The notes: generated from the sequence alone by a model not told the origin. A DNA stretch of 64,000 nt from Phytohabitans aurantiacus (GCF_027923225.1 NZ_BSDI01000027.1:22310-86309), one strand, 5' to 3'; shown: positions 25,448 through 33,622, counted from the first letter of the stretch. A program made the numbers and translations.

Positions 25448-26259
25448 AGAGCGCGATGATGCCGCAGCCGTACCGGGTGACCGCCCGGCGCGAGGAGACC
25501 GCCGACACCGTCACGCTCGACCTGGCGCCGCTGGCGGCACCGCTGCCGCCGTACGCGCCTGGGCAGTTCACCATGGTGTACGCGTTCGGGGTTGGCGAGG
25601 TGCCGATCTCGATCAGCGGCGGCGAGAACGGCGTCATCACGCACACCGTCCGATCGGTGGGCGCGGTCACCCGCGCGGTGTGCGCGGCCCGAGTCGGCGA
25701 CACGCTGGGCCTGCGCGGCCCGTTCGGCGCAGGCTGGGGCGTCCCCGCACCGTTCGGTGCCGACCTCGTACTGGTCGCCGGCGGCATCGGGCTGGCACCG
25801 CTGCGACCGGTGCTCGACCACGCGTTGCGTGAGCGCGACCGGTACCGGCATGTGCTCCTGCTCATCGGCGCGCGCACGCCCGGTGACCTGCTCTACAGCA
25901 GCGATCACGCGGCGTGGGCGCGGGCCGGCGCTGACGTGCGGGTCACGGTCGACCGCGCGGACCGTTCCTGGACCGGCCGCGTGGGTCTGGTGACCGCACT
26001 CTTCGACGAGCTGTGGCTCGACCCCGGCCGCACCACGGCGTATGTCTGCGGTCCGGAGCTGATGATGCGCTTCACCGCCGACGCCCTACGGGCGCGCGGC
26101 ATCCCGGAACCGGCGATCAGGGTGTCGCTGGAGCGCAACATGCGGTGCGGGGTGGGCTGGTGCGGTCACTGCCAGCTCGGGCCGTTGCTGCTGTGCCGGG
26201 ACGGCCCCGTCGTCGGCTACGACCACGCCGCTCCACTGCTGACGGTCAAGGAGCTTTGA
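25444..26259 (+). CDS. hyhG: Group 3b-like [NiFe] hydrogenase, FAD/NAD(P)-binding subunit (HyhG-like)
   Basis: A 271-residue ferredoxin-NADP reductase-type flavoprotein: an FAD domain (PPYAPGQFTMVYAFG), an NAD(P) domain (LVAGGIGLAPLRPVLDHAL, YVCGPELMMRFT) and a C-terminal [2Fe-2S] site (CGVGWCGHCQLG plus a later Cys). It is the pyridine nucleotide-reacting subunit, linking H2 turnover to NADP(H). ATGA overlap with the preceding stop. AsrB is the related alternative but is excluded by context. Confidence 0.9.
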   Translation: MKSAMMPQPYRVTARREETADTVTLDLAPLAAPLPPYAPGQFTMVYAFGVGEVPISISGGENGVITHTVRSVGAVTRAVCAARVGDTLGLRGPFGAGWGVPAPFGADLVLVAGGIGLAPLRPVLDHALRERDRYRHVLLLIGARTPGDLLYSSDHAAWARAGADVRVTVDRADRSWTGRVGLVTALFDELWLDPGRTTAYVCGPELMMRFTADALRARGIPEPAIRVSLERNMRCGVGWCGHCQLGPLLLCRDGPVVGYDHAAPLLTVKEL

Positions 26260-27029
26260 TGGACGCCCCGACGCTTGCCGTGTGGAAGTTCGCCTCGTGC
26301 GACGGGTGCCAGCTCACGCTCCTGGACTGCGAGGACGATCTGCTGATGCTGGCCGGCCGGATCAAGATCGCGCACTTCCTGGAGGCCTCCAGCGCCACCG
26401 TCGCTGGCCCCTACGACGTGTCGCTGGTCGAAGGATCCGTCACCACTCCGTCCGATGTGGAGCGCGTCAAGCGGATCCGGGCCCAGTCCAAGGCGCTGGT
26501 CGCGATCGGCGCGTGTGCCACCGCTGGCGGCATCCAGGCGCTGCGCAACTTCGCCGACGTCGACGAGTTCCGGTCGGTCGTGTACGCTCGCCCCGACTAC
26601 ATCCAGACGCTGGCCCGCTCGGAGCCCATCTCGACCTACGTGCCGGTCGACTACGAGCTGCGCGGCTGTCCGATCGACCGGGGTCAGCTGCTGGAGTTGC
26701 TCGGCGCGCTGCTCGCCGGCCGGCGGCCGCAACTGCCGGTCCATAGTGTCTGCTTCGAGTGCAAGGCTCGCGGTACCCCGTGCCTGCTGGTAGCCGCCGG
26801 CACGCCATGCCTCGGACCGGTCACCCAGGCAGGCTGCGGGGCGATCTGCCCGGCCTACGGGCGCGGCTGCTACGGCTGCTTCGGCCCGGTGGCGGCCACC
26901 GATCCCCGGGCGCTGCTGGCGAAACTGCGCGCGCTGGGCATGTCCGCCGACGACCTGCGCCGCGCCTTCCGCACCTTCAACGCCGCCGCGCCGGCGCTCG
27001 CGGCCATCGAGGAGACGAGCGAACCATGA
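26259..27029 (+). CDS. hyhS: [NiFe] hydrogenase small subunit (group 3b-like)
   Basis: A 256-residue small subunit without a signal peptide, hence cytoplasmic. The proximal cluster ligands start with CDGC (C14, C17); GACATAGG and further cysteines (CFECKARGTPCL, GCGAICPAYGRGCYGC) supply the remaining clusters. It carries electrons from the NiFe site to the HyhB-like subunit. The ATG shares its A with the previous TGA stop. Confidence 0.93.
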   Translation: MDAPTLAVWKFASCDGCQLTLLDCEDDLLMLAGRIKIAHFLEASSATVAGPYDVSLVEGSVTTPSDVERVKRIRAQSKALVAIGACATAGGIQALRNFADVDEFRSVVYARPDYIQTLARSEPISTYVPVDYELRGCPIDRGQLLELLGALLAGRRPQLPVHSVCFECKARGTPCLLVAAGTPCLGPVTQAGCGAICPAYGRGCYGCFGPVAATDPRALLAKLRALGMSADDLRRAFRTFNAAAPALAAIEETSEP

Positions 27030-28324
27030 CGCATCGCGAAGACCGGTTGCTGACGGTCGGCTCCCTGTCCCGCGTCGAAGGTGAGGGCGCGATGCACGTG
27101 CGCGTCGACGGCGGGCAGGTGACCGACGTGCGGCTGGAAATCTACGAACCGCCGCGCTTCTTCGAGGCACTGCTACGCGGCCGCCGCTACACCGAGCCAC
27201 CAGACATCACCGCGCGCATCTGCGGCATCTGCCCAGTCGCCTACCAGATGTCGGCCTGCCAAGCCATCGAGGACGCCTGCGGCGTACGCGTCGACGGCCC
27301 GCTCAACGACCTCCGCCGGCTGCTCTACTGTGGAGAATGGATCTCCAGCCACGCGCTGCACATCTACCTGTTACACGCGCCGGACTTCCTCGGTTACCCG
27401 GACGCCATCGCGCTCGCCCGGGACGCGCGCGACATCGTCGAGCGGGGGCTGGCGCTGAAGAAGCTCGGCAACGACCTCATGACAGTCGTGGGCGGCCGCG
27501 CCATCCACCCTGTCAACGTGCGCGTCGGTGGCTTCTACCGGGTACCGACCCGGACGGCGCTGGCGCCGATAGCGGCCCGGCTGCGGCTCGCGCTCGACGA
27601 CGCGATGGCCACCGTCGCCTGGGTCGCCGGCTTCGACATCCCCGACTTCGACCACGACCACGAGCTGCTGGCCCTCGTCGAGCCCGGCACGTACGCCATC
27701 GAACGGGGCGTGCCGCACACCGACGGCGGGCTGGTGTTTCCCGTGCGCGCGTTCGAGCAGCACATCATCGAGGAGCAGGTCCCGCACTCCACCGCACTGC
27801 ACGCCCGGCTGGCCGGACGCGGGCGGTACCTGACCGGTCCGACCGCCCGCTACGCGCTCAACCACCGGTGGCTATCCCCGCTGGCACGCCAGGCGGCCAG
27901 CGTCGCCGGGCTCGGCACCCGGTGCCGGAATCCGTTCCAGAGCATCGTGGTGCGCGCCGTCGAGCTGGTACACGCCATCGAGGAGGCGCTTCGCATCGTG
28001 ACCGAGTACGAGCCGCCCCCGCGCCCATTCATCGACGTGCCGTCCCAGGACGGGGTGGGGTTCGGCGCCACCGAGGCGCCTCGCGGGACGCTCTTTCACA
28101 GGTACTCGGTCGGTGCTGACGGCCTCATCCGCTCCGCGCGGATCGTGCCGCCCACCTCCCAGAACCAGGCCGCGGTCGAGGACGACCTGCGACGATTCGT
28201 GACCGGCCGGCTCGACCTGGACACCGAACGCCTCACGCACGCGTGCGAGCAGGCCATCCGCAACTACGACCCGTGCATCTCGTGCGCCACTCACTTCCTC
28301 GACCTGGTCGTGGAGCGCACGTGA
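27026..28324 (+). CDS. hyhL: [NiFe] hydrogenase large subunit (group 3b-like)
   Basis: A 432-residue catalytic subunit. The four nickel ligands are present: L1 RICGICP (C66, C69) and L2 DPCISC (C417, C420), followed by ATH. Nine residues after H423 form a short C-terminal tail probably removed by the protease encoded next. Group 3b enzymes are bidirectional and NADP-linked, and the mycobacterial counterpart (Hyd3) is DosR-controlled. A TTA leucine codon lies at 27371-27373, rare in high-GC actinobacteria. Confidence 0.94.
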   Translation: MTHREDRLLTVGSLSRVEGEGAMHVRVDGGQVTDVRLEIYEPPRFFEALLRGRRYTEPPDITARICGICPVAYQMSACQAIEDACGVRVDGPLNDLRRLLYCGEWISSHALHIYLLHAPDFLGYPDAIALARDARDIVERGLALKKLGNDLMTVVGGRAIHPVNVRVGGFYRVPTRTALAPIAARLRLALDDAMATVAWVAGFDIPDFDHDHELLALVEPGTYAIERGVPHTDGGLVFPVRAFEQHIIEEQVPHSTALHARLAGRGRYLTGPTARYALNHRWLSPLARQAASVAGLGTRCRNPFQSIVVRAVELVHAIEEALRIVTEYEPPPRPFIDVPSQDGVGFGATEAPRGTLFHRYSVGADGLIRSARIVPPTSQNQAAVEDDLRRFVTGRLDLDTERLTHACEQAIRNYDPCISCATHFLDLVVERT

Positions 28325-28773
28325 AGGGCAACGAGGTCGTTATCGGGATCGGCAACATCTACCGCCGCGACGACGGGCTCGGCCCGGCCGTCGCCTCACT
28401 ACTGGTCGGCTCGCTGCCGGGCGTCGAGATCGTCGAGACTGACGGAGAGGCCACCCGGCTGCTGGAGTTCTGGACCGGAGCCCGGATCGCCGTCGTGGTC
28501 GACGCGGTCCGCGTCCGCGGAGGCACGCCGGGACGCATCCACCGCTTCGACGAATCCGAACTCGCCGTGGACGTCCCGGGGGCCAGGCATAGCCACGCCG
28601 TGCGGCTCGGCGACGTGGTCGCGTTGGCGCGTGTGCTGGACCGGCTGCCCGAGCGCCTGGTGATCTTCGCCGTCGAGGTGACCGACACCGGATACGGCCT
28701 CGGCCTGTCCGCGCCCGTGGCGGCGGCGAGCGCGACCGTCGCGAACGAGATCGCCCGTCTGCTGGGGACTTAA
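28321..28773 (+). CDS. Hydrogenase maturation endopeptidase (HycI/HyaD family)
   Basis: A 150-residue protease that would cleave the C-terminal tail of the large subunit after nickel insertion. Visible family motifs are GIGNIYRRDDGLGP with nickel-sensing acidic residues, VVDAVR, and the His-containing ARHSHAVRLGDVV. The GTG start overlaps the large-subunit stop (GTGA). Its TAA stop codon lies inside a perfect DevR-type palindrome that serves the next gene. Confidence 0.9.
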   Translation: MKGNEVVIGIGNIYRRDDGLGPAVASLLVGSLPGVEIVETDGEATRLLEFWTGARIAVVVDAVRVRGGTPGRIHRFDESELAVDVPGARHSHAVRLGDVVALARVLDRLPERLVIFAVEVTDTGYGLGLSAPVAAASATVANEIARLLGT

Positions 28774-28801
28774 GTCCCGATGGACGCGGGACCTGGTTCT
28801 C
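28765..28801 (+). promoter_or_regulatory. Tandem DevR/DosR boxes, first one matches the mycobacterial core exactly
   Basis: GGGACTTAAGTCCC (28765-28778) is a perfect palindrome identical to the core of the mycobacterial DosR consensus GGGACTWWAGTCCC. GGGACCTGGTTCTC follows 23 bp later at 28788-28801. The first box contains the TAA stop of the hydrogenase protease gene. They lie 100-130 bp before the membrane-protein start. Confidence 0.87.
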
Positions 28802-28897
28802 TGCCCGTGCCCGGCGCAACACCCGAGGATCTACTTCATCGGTTCTACCAGTGAGCTGAGCCCGCCGGGCAAGCTCCACAGACGACGGAGTGATCCC

Positions 28898-29542
28898 ATG
28901 AAGCGCAAGACCCTCGACCTGATCGTCAGCACCGGCGGGCTGGTTCTGGCTGGCCTCCTGCTGATCGCCGGCCTCGTGCTGACCAGCAACGCCAACTTCG
29001 CCAACAACTACGTCAAGGATCAGCTCAGCCAGCAGAACATCACGTTCAAGAACGCCGACACCCTCACCGAGGAGGAGAAGGCGCAGGCGTGCGTGGTCGA
29101 GTACGCCGGGCAGCAGCTGACCACAGGCAAGCAGGCCGAGTGCTACGCGAACAACTTCATCGGCCTGCACCTGAAGTCCACAGCGGACGGTAAGACGTAC
29201 GCCGAGCTCGGTGCACCACAGAGCGAACTGCGTGCGCAGGTCGCCGAGGCGCAGAAGACCAACGCCCCCAACCTCGCCGAACTGCAGGCGCAACTCGCCG
29301 AGGTCACCCAGCAGCGCGACACCGTGTTCAAGGGTGAGACCCTGCGCGGCCTGCTGCTCACCTCGTACGGTTTCAGCGAGTTCGGCGCCAAGGCCGCGCA
29401 GTTCGCCACCGTGGCGTACCTGGCCGCCGCCGCGATGTTCATCCTTGCCCTGTTCGGCTTCATGCACTCGCTGGTGACCCCGAAGACGGCGACGTTCGCG
29501 GCCCCTGAGCAGAAGAGCGAGCGGATTCCCGCCAACGTCTGA
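28898..29542 (+). CDS. Two-helix membrane protein with extracytoplasmic domain
   Basis: A 214-residue protein of unknown function. One hydrophobic helix near residues 9-28 (LVLAGLLLIAGLVLTSNANF) and another near 165-190 flank a polar domain of about 130 residues with two cysteines and a glutamine/alanine-rich, probably coiled-coil segment (AELQAQLAEVTQQRD). Both termini are predicted cytoplasmic. ACGGAG precedes the ATG. The upstream DevR-type boxes are among the best in the window, so it is a strong candidate hypoxia gene with no assigned role. Confidence 0.82.
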   Translation: MKRKTLDLIVSTGGLVLAGLLLIAGLVLTSNANFANNYVKDQLSQQNITFKNADTLTEEEKAQACVVEYAGQQLTTGKQAECYANNFIGLHLKSTADGKTYAELGAPQSELRAQVAEAQKTNAPNLAELQAQLAEVTQQRDTVFKGETLRGLLLTSYGFSEFGAKAAQFATVAYLAAAAMFILALFGFMHSLVTPKTATFAAPEQKSERIPANV

Positions 29543-29558
29543 CTTCAAATCTCCACCA

Positions 29559-29591
29559 GGCCGGTGGGACCGCGACCCGGTCCCGCCGGCC
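29559..29591. terminator. Bidirectional hairpin between convergent genes
   Basis: GGCCGGTGGGACC and GGTCCCGCCGGCC form a 13-bp stem with one wobble pair and a 7-nt loop, between the convergent membrane-protein gene and the gene ending at 29594. The arms contain GGGACC/GGTCCC, but the 7-nt spacer distinguishes it from the 14-bp DevR-type boxes. Confidence 0.75.
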
Positions 29592-29593
29592 AG

Positions 29594-30085
29594 TCAGCCT
29601 TCGCTGAGCCGGATCCACCTTTCCCGAGGCGTATCCCGTCCGCTACTGGGCAATGCCATGACAATCTCGTCGACTCGGATGAGCGTCGGCGTAAAGTACA
29701 TTCGCGCCTCACCATCTCGCATCTTCTTCGCTTCCCTCTCCCGCTGGGCCAGCGCTCCGGAGACAATCACCGCACCTCCGGAGTAGCCGTAGTTCGACTC
29801 CACGGCCGCCCGCGCCATTCGACCAGGACGGTAGGATCGCACGGTGAGTACCAGCAACGCCTTCTGGTCACTCAGAGGGAAGACGTGCCACATGCCGGCA
29901 CTGGTTCCAGCGTTGGGAAAGCGGTGCCTCCGTCGAGTCTCATAAAGCCGCCACCTGGACACGTCAAACTCGATATGGCTTCTCGGGCGGCGACTGAACC
30001 GCTCTTTTCCCAAAAGAGTCGTCCTGCCAGCATGGATCGACCAGATTCCATAGATTGATGCTTCGAGGTCGCTCGAGGCGCTCAT
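29594..30085 (-). CDS. Unrecognised 163-residue protein
   Basis: I do not recognise this protein. It is soluble, basic and rich in beta-strand-like segments (HVFPLSDQKALLVLTVRSYR, ARMYFTPTLIRVDEIVMALP). An AGGAGG site precedes the ATG. Its codons are visibly less GC-rich than the neighbouring genes, suggesting recent acquisition. It is transcribed in the same direction as the exonuclease gene 53 bp upstream and may share its transcript. Confidence 0.6.
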   Translation of the reverse strand: MSASSDLEASIYGIWSIHAGRTTLLGKERFSRRPRSHIEFDVSRWRLYETRRRHRFPNAGTSAGMWHVFPLSDQKALLVLTVRSYRPGRMARAAVESNYGYSGGAVIVSGALAQREREAKKMRDGEARMYFTPTLIRVDEIVMALPSSGRDTPRERWIRLSEG

Positions 30086-30138
30086 GGGTTTGTTCCTCCT
30101 GTCACTGGAGAGCTTCGGGATTCCGGAACGGCCGTGGG

Positions 30139-30765
30139 TCAGGCGCTGTGGTGTTGCGACACCCTGTACAGGTCCCGCAACCTCAAGGGGCGGGTGGTCC
30201 GTTCCATGCGGGTGGCGAGCACGAGCAGCAGTTCCGCGGTGGTGAACGCGTCGCCGAGGGCGTGGTGCGGCGTGTGTACCGGTAGACCGAGCCGCTGGGC
30301 GGCGGCCTCCAGGCTGGGCTCGCGGCCGGTCGCCGAGTCAGCCAACCGGGCGGCTCGCAGGAGGGCAGCGGTGTCGACGACCAGCCGTCCCAGCCGGCGC
30401 CCGCGGCTGCGCAGCGCCCGGTCGAGAAAGGCGCGCTCCACCCACGCGGCGTGCGCCACGAGGAGCCGGCCGGACAGCAGTCCGATGAGATCGTTGAGCA
30501 CGTCGTCGATCGGCGGCGCGTCGGCCAGGTCGGCAGCGCGCAGGCCATGCACGGTCACCGCCGACGCCGAGACCGGCCGCGACGGGCGTACCTGCCGGTA
30601 CACGACGTCACCGCAGGGAATCCTGGCGTGCCGCACGATCACAGCGCCGTACGAGATGATCTCGTCGCGGCGCAGGTCGAGACCGGTGGTCTCCAGGTCG
30701 AGTACGCAGAACTCGGCTTCCCGCCACGGCGTACGCGGGTCCGGTGTGGACAGTCGCGCGGTCAT
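30139..30765 (-). CDS. DnaQ-like DEDDh 3'-5' exonuclease
   Basis: A 208-residue exonuclease-domain protein. Exo I is visible as FCVLDLETTGLD (D and E), followed by a VHGL element, the HAAWVERAFL region with the next Asp-position element, and the terminal HHALGDAFTT with its His and Asp. These are the metal-binding residues of DEDDh nucleases such as the DNA polymerase III epsilon subunit or RNase T. Its start overlaps the stop of the upstream cNMP/CBS gene, a pairing common in bacteria, but the substrate is unknown. Confidence 0.87.
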   Translation of the reverse strand: MTARLSTPDPRTPWREAEFCVLDLETTGLDLRRDEIISYGAVIVRHARIPCGDVVYRQVRPSRPVSASAVTVHGLRAADLADAPPIDDVLNDLIGLLSGRLLVAHAAWVERAFLDRALRSRGRRLGRLVVDTAALLRAARLADSATGREPSLEAAAQRLGLPVHTPHHALGDAFTTAELLLVLATRMERTTRPLRLRDLYRVSQHHSA

Positions 30766-32573
30766 CCGGGCAACCGGTAGTGCCAGCTGCGGTCGATGCT
30801 CGTCTGCACCAGCGCGATGGCCCGGAACGTCTCGCGCAGGTGCCGGCGGGCCAGCGTGTCCAGGTCCTTGGGGGAGATGTACGTATCCGGCGTCTCGCCG
30901 GCCCGGATCGCCTCGATCTCGTGGTGCAGAAGCAAGCCGTAGATGTTTTCGAAGCCGCCGGCAAGGGTCTCCGCCTCGTCGGCGCTGAGCAAACCCAGCG
31001 CGGCCCCGCGGTGCAGTCGCTCGATCGTGGTGCCGCTGGCGTCGCCACCGACGATGGCGATCCAGCGGGCAAGCCCGACGACCGGGGCGAGGCCGCCGGC
31101 TTTGAGGTCGAGCTGGCCGCCGTGTTCGCCGGTGTGCTCGATTACGAAGTCGCGGATGAAGCCGACAGGCGGCCGCCAGCCCAGCGCATCGGTGAGCAGG
31201 GCCCGCAGGAACTGGCCGCTGCGCGTGTGGGACCGCATGGTCTCGGTCAGCGATCGGCCCAGCTCAGGGTCGGTCAGTGGGCGGCTGTCGGCCACCATCG
31301 CGGACAGCAGTAGGGCGTTTTCCTGAGTGGGATCGCGTTGCCAGCCGCGGGCGGCCGCGAGCCACCCGGACCTTGACTGGCTGAACACCGGGTTGTGCGC
31401 GTTCGCCCCGTTCCCGCACAGAGTGAAACCGCAGATCTGCAGGTCCCGCAGCAACTCCCTGGCGTCGGCGCGCATGGCGTCCGCCTTATCGGTGTCCGTG
31501 GCCCACACCAGCGCCGTATCCACATCGGACAGGGGAAGAGGTTCCCGGCGGGCCAGCGAGCCCAGCAGCACCCACGAGTGTCGTACCCCGTCCAGGGTCG
31601 GCAGGCGGTGCAGCCGTAGCGCGCGGCGGACGATCGCGTCGACGATCGCCGCGTGGACGGCCCCGATGTGCGTAGCGGGGACGCCGTTGTCCCATAGTTC
31701 CACCAGGGTGGTTGGGAGCAGGCGGCACGCGTCGGCTAGTTCATCGATGTCGGTGGCCGCGCCGATGGCTGAACGGACCAGCAGCGGGTCGCGCACCTCC
31801 ACCTGAGCAAGGTCGACCGCGCGCAGGACACCGGTCGGCTGGCCGGCGGCGTCGACCACGACCAGGTGGTGCACGCCATGCTCGACCATCCGCAGCAGGC
31901 CGGTCGCCTGTGTGGCGTCCGCCTCGACCGTCAGCGCCGGCACCGTGGCCAGCACTTCGATGGGTGCGTCGACGCCGACCCGACCGGTGGCCACTGCCCG
32001 CCGGAAGTCCAGGTCGGTGACGATGCCCAGCCCGGCTCCGGTACGCACCAGGGCACACGACTGCTGCCCGGCACCGATCCGCTCCGCGACGTCCCGGACG
32101 CTGTCGTCCGCGTCGCACCAGAGGATTGGGCGCACCAGGCGGGCCAGCGGCTCGTCCGTGCGGCCCAGCCGGTCCGCCACCCGGGCCAGCCGCCGGACGC
32201 CAGGGCCGGGATTCACCGCGGCGAAGCGCAACAGGTCAGGGCGGGCCAGAAACGCGCGTGGATCGGGGATGCGCAGGCACAGGCTCTCCTCGTGTGCCCG
32301 GACCCGTAACGGCGGCGGCAGGCCCGCCAGCAGCCAGAGGTGGCCGAAGGCGTCGCCGGGGCCCAGCAGATCGACGACCTCGCCGCGATCCACGACCTCG
32401 AGGGCGCCGGTGCGGACCACCCACAAGTGCTCCAGAGGCTCGCCTTCGGCGATGACGGTGGCACCGGCGGCGAAGTACTCCACCTCCACGCGCGCGACCA
32501 GCCGCGCCAGGTCGTCCGCGTCCAGCGCGTCGAACGGTGGCTGCTCACTGAGGAAGTCGGCGAATTCCTTCAC
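30762..32573 (-). CDS. cNMP-binding/CBS/DUF294 nucleotidyltransferase-like signalling protein
   Basis: A 603-residue multidomain protein: a cyclic nucleotide-binding domain (about 1-120), two CBS motifs (about 150-270), a DUF294 nucleotidyltransferase domain with GSLARREPLPLSDVDTALVW (about 335-360; the GS and DxD elements resemble GlnD and KNTase) and a helical C-terminal substrate-binding domain. It probably senses nucleotides and modifies a partner, but the target is unknown. It is cotranscribed with the exonuclease through a 4-bp overlap. Two DevR-type boxes lie upstream. Confidence 0.88.
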   Translation of the reverse strand: MKEFADFLSEQPPFDALDADDLARLVARVEVEYFAAGATVIAEGEPLEHLWVVRTGALEVVDRGEVVDLLGPGDAFGHLWLLAGLPPPLRVRAHEESLCLRIPDPRAFLARPDLLRFAAVNPGPGVRRLARVADRLGRTDEPLARLVRPILWCDADDSVRDVAERIGAGQQSCALVRTGAGLGIVTDLDFRRAVATGRVGVDAPIEVLATVPALTVEADATQATGLLRMVEHGVHHLVVVDAAGQPTGVLRAVDLAQVEVRDPLLVRSAIGAATDIDELADACRLLPTTLVELWDNGVPATHIGAVHAAIVDAIVRRALRLHRLPTLDGVRHSWVLLGSLARREPLPLSDVDTALVWATDTDKADAMRADARELLRDLQICGFTLCGNGANAHNPVFSQSRSGWLAAARGWQRDPTQENALLLSAMVADSRPLTDPELGRSLTETMRSHTRSGQFLRALLTDALGWRPPVGFIRDFVIEHTGEHGGQLDLKAGGLAPVVGLARWIAIVGGDASGTTIERLHRGAALGLLSADEAETLAGGFENIYGLLLHHEIEAIRAGETPDTYISPKDLDTLARRHLRETFRAIALVQTSIDRSWHYRLPG

Positions 32574-32644
32574 GCCGGCCCCTTTCCCGATCCCGCACCG
32601 CGATCATTGCCCGGCAACGGCGGGCTGTCGAGCGTTGGACGGTC

Positions 32645-32680
32645 ACATGAAGGTCCTGATGAAGATGGGACCTTTGGCAC
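32645..32680 (-). promoter_or_regulatory. Tandem DevR/DosR boxes upstream of cNMP/CBS gene
   Basis: GGGACCTTTGGCAC (32667-32680) and ACATGAAGGTCCTG (32645-32658, right half only) start exactly 22 bp apart. The proximal one is centred about 78 bp before the minus-strand ATG at 32573. They could also once have served the NarK-like remnant on the other strand. Confidence 0.7.
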
Positions 32681-32767
32681 TTCAACCGCCGACGAGCGGC
32701 GTAGACGATCGATCCGCGTGGCGTCATCTCGATCGCCAAATCGGGTCAGTCACGTTCCAGCCGCCAC

Positions 32768-33091
32768 TCGTTCCATGGGACGATCGCCTTCCTGGGCATG
32801 GCCGCGTTTCTGGGCGCGGCCAGCGGTGCCGTATTCGCCCTCGTGGGAAAGGTGGCGCCCGCTGACAAGGTCGGCGCCGTCACCGGTGTGGTCGGCGCGG
32901 CCGGCGGCCTCGGCGGTTTCGTTCCGCCGCTGGTGATGGGCTGGGTGTACGGCGTCGAGGGCTCCTACGCCATCGGCCTGATGCTGCTGTCCGACGTCGC
33001 CCTCGCCGCCGCCGTCTACACCGCCGTCAAGATGGCCGGCATCGCCCGTCCCGCAACCCAATCATCGGCTCTCACCGGTATGACGAGGTGA
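32768..33091 (+). pseudogene. C-terminal remnant of NarK-type nitrate/nitrite transporter
   Basis: The plus strand encodes about 107 residues resembling the last third of a NarK/MFS transporter: FLGAASGAVFALVGKVAPAD, then VGAAGGLGGFVPPLVMGWVY and a final hydrophobic helix. The first eight or so helices are missing and no start is present; homology begins near SFHGTIAFLG at 32768. In mycobacteria narK2 is a DosR-regulon gene next to Rv1738, so this is probably the decayed counterpart. A short downstream ATG (32798) could still be read but would not give a working transporter. Confidence 0.75.
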
Positions 33092-33103
33092 GGCCCGCGG
33101 ATA

Positions 33104-33139
33104 GGGCCATCGGCCCTACTGGAATGGGACCCGGTCCGC
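33104..33139 (+). promoter_or_regulatory. Tandem DevR/DosR-like boxes upstream of unknown gene
   Basis: GGGCCATCGGCCC (from 33104) and GGGACCCGGTCCGC (33126-33139) start 22 bp apart, 30-65 bp before the ATG at 33170. Both are imperfect, but the spacing matches the other pairs. Confidence 0.65.
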
Positions 33140-33169
33140 TAAAACGGAGTTGTAGGGCAGGAGGCCGTC

Positions 33170-33622
33170 ATGCGGACACAGACCTCAAGAAGGTGGCCTG
33201 AGTACGACTCCACGGCGCCGATCGAGCGCGCGGTGGGCCGGGCCTCGGTGCGTGAGCGCGTTCCCCGAATCCCAGCGTCGAGGCATGCGGCGTTGCCGGT
33301 CGATGTCATCGAGCGCCTGGGCGACGACTACGAGCGCGCTATGTACTGCCGGGCGCAGGCCGAGAAGTACCGCCACCAGTGGTTCGAGGGCCGGGCCGAG
33401 GAGATCGCCTACGTGCGGGAGCGGAAGGAAGCCGGCGACCCCCGGTTCCGGCGCCTGACCCCTGGGCAGGTGGATCTGATCGGGCGGCTGCGCTGGTCGG
33501 AGTCCGGGATGGGCCAGGCGCTGGCCGGTCGCGAGCAGCGGTACACCCGGTGGATGAAGATCTACCTGGCGTTCGCCGAGTACCAGGTGCCGATCAAGCA
33601 CCTCGCGTTCAACCGGCGATGA
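33170..33622 (+). CDS. Unrecognised 150-residue basic protein with DevR-type promoter
   Basis: I do not recognise the family. The protein is hydrophilic and strongly charged, mostly helical in appearance (YERAMYCRAQAEKYRHQWFE, EEIAYVRERKEAGDP), with no signal peptide or membrane segment. A clear AGGAGG precedes the ATG at good distance. Its 3' end overlaps the 3' end of the convergent Acg-like gene by 14 bp. The upstream box pair makes it a candidate new hypoxia-regulon member. Confidence 0.7.
   Translation: MRTQTSRRWPEYDSTAPIERAVGRASVRERVPRIPASRHAALPVDVIERLGDDYERAMYCRAQAEKYRHQWFEGRAEEIAYVRERKEAGDPRFRRLTPGQVDLIGRLRWSESGMGQALAGREQRYTRWMKIYLAFAEYQVPIKHLAFNRR

Noticed and set aside
23883..26259. 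Anaerobic sulfite reductase subunits AsrA and AsrB
   Set aside because: The sequences belong to the shared family, but no AsrC is present and they are coupled to [NiFe] hydrogenase subunits.
29559..29591. A DevR-type box (GGGACC...GGTCCC)
   Set aside because: The arms are separated by 7 bp and belong to a 13-bp stem located between convergent 3' ends, so it is a terminator hairpin.
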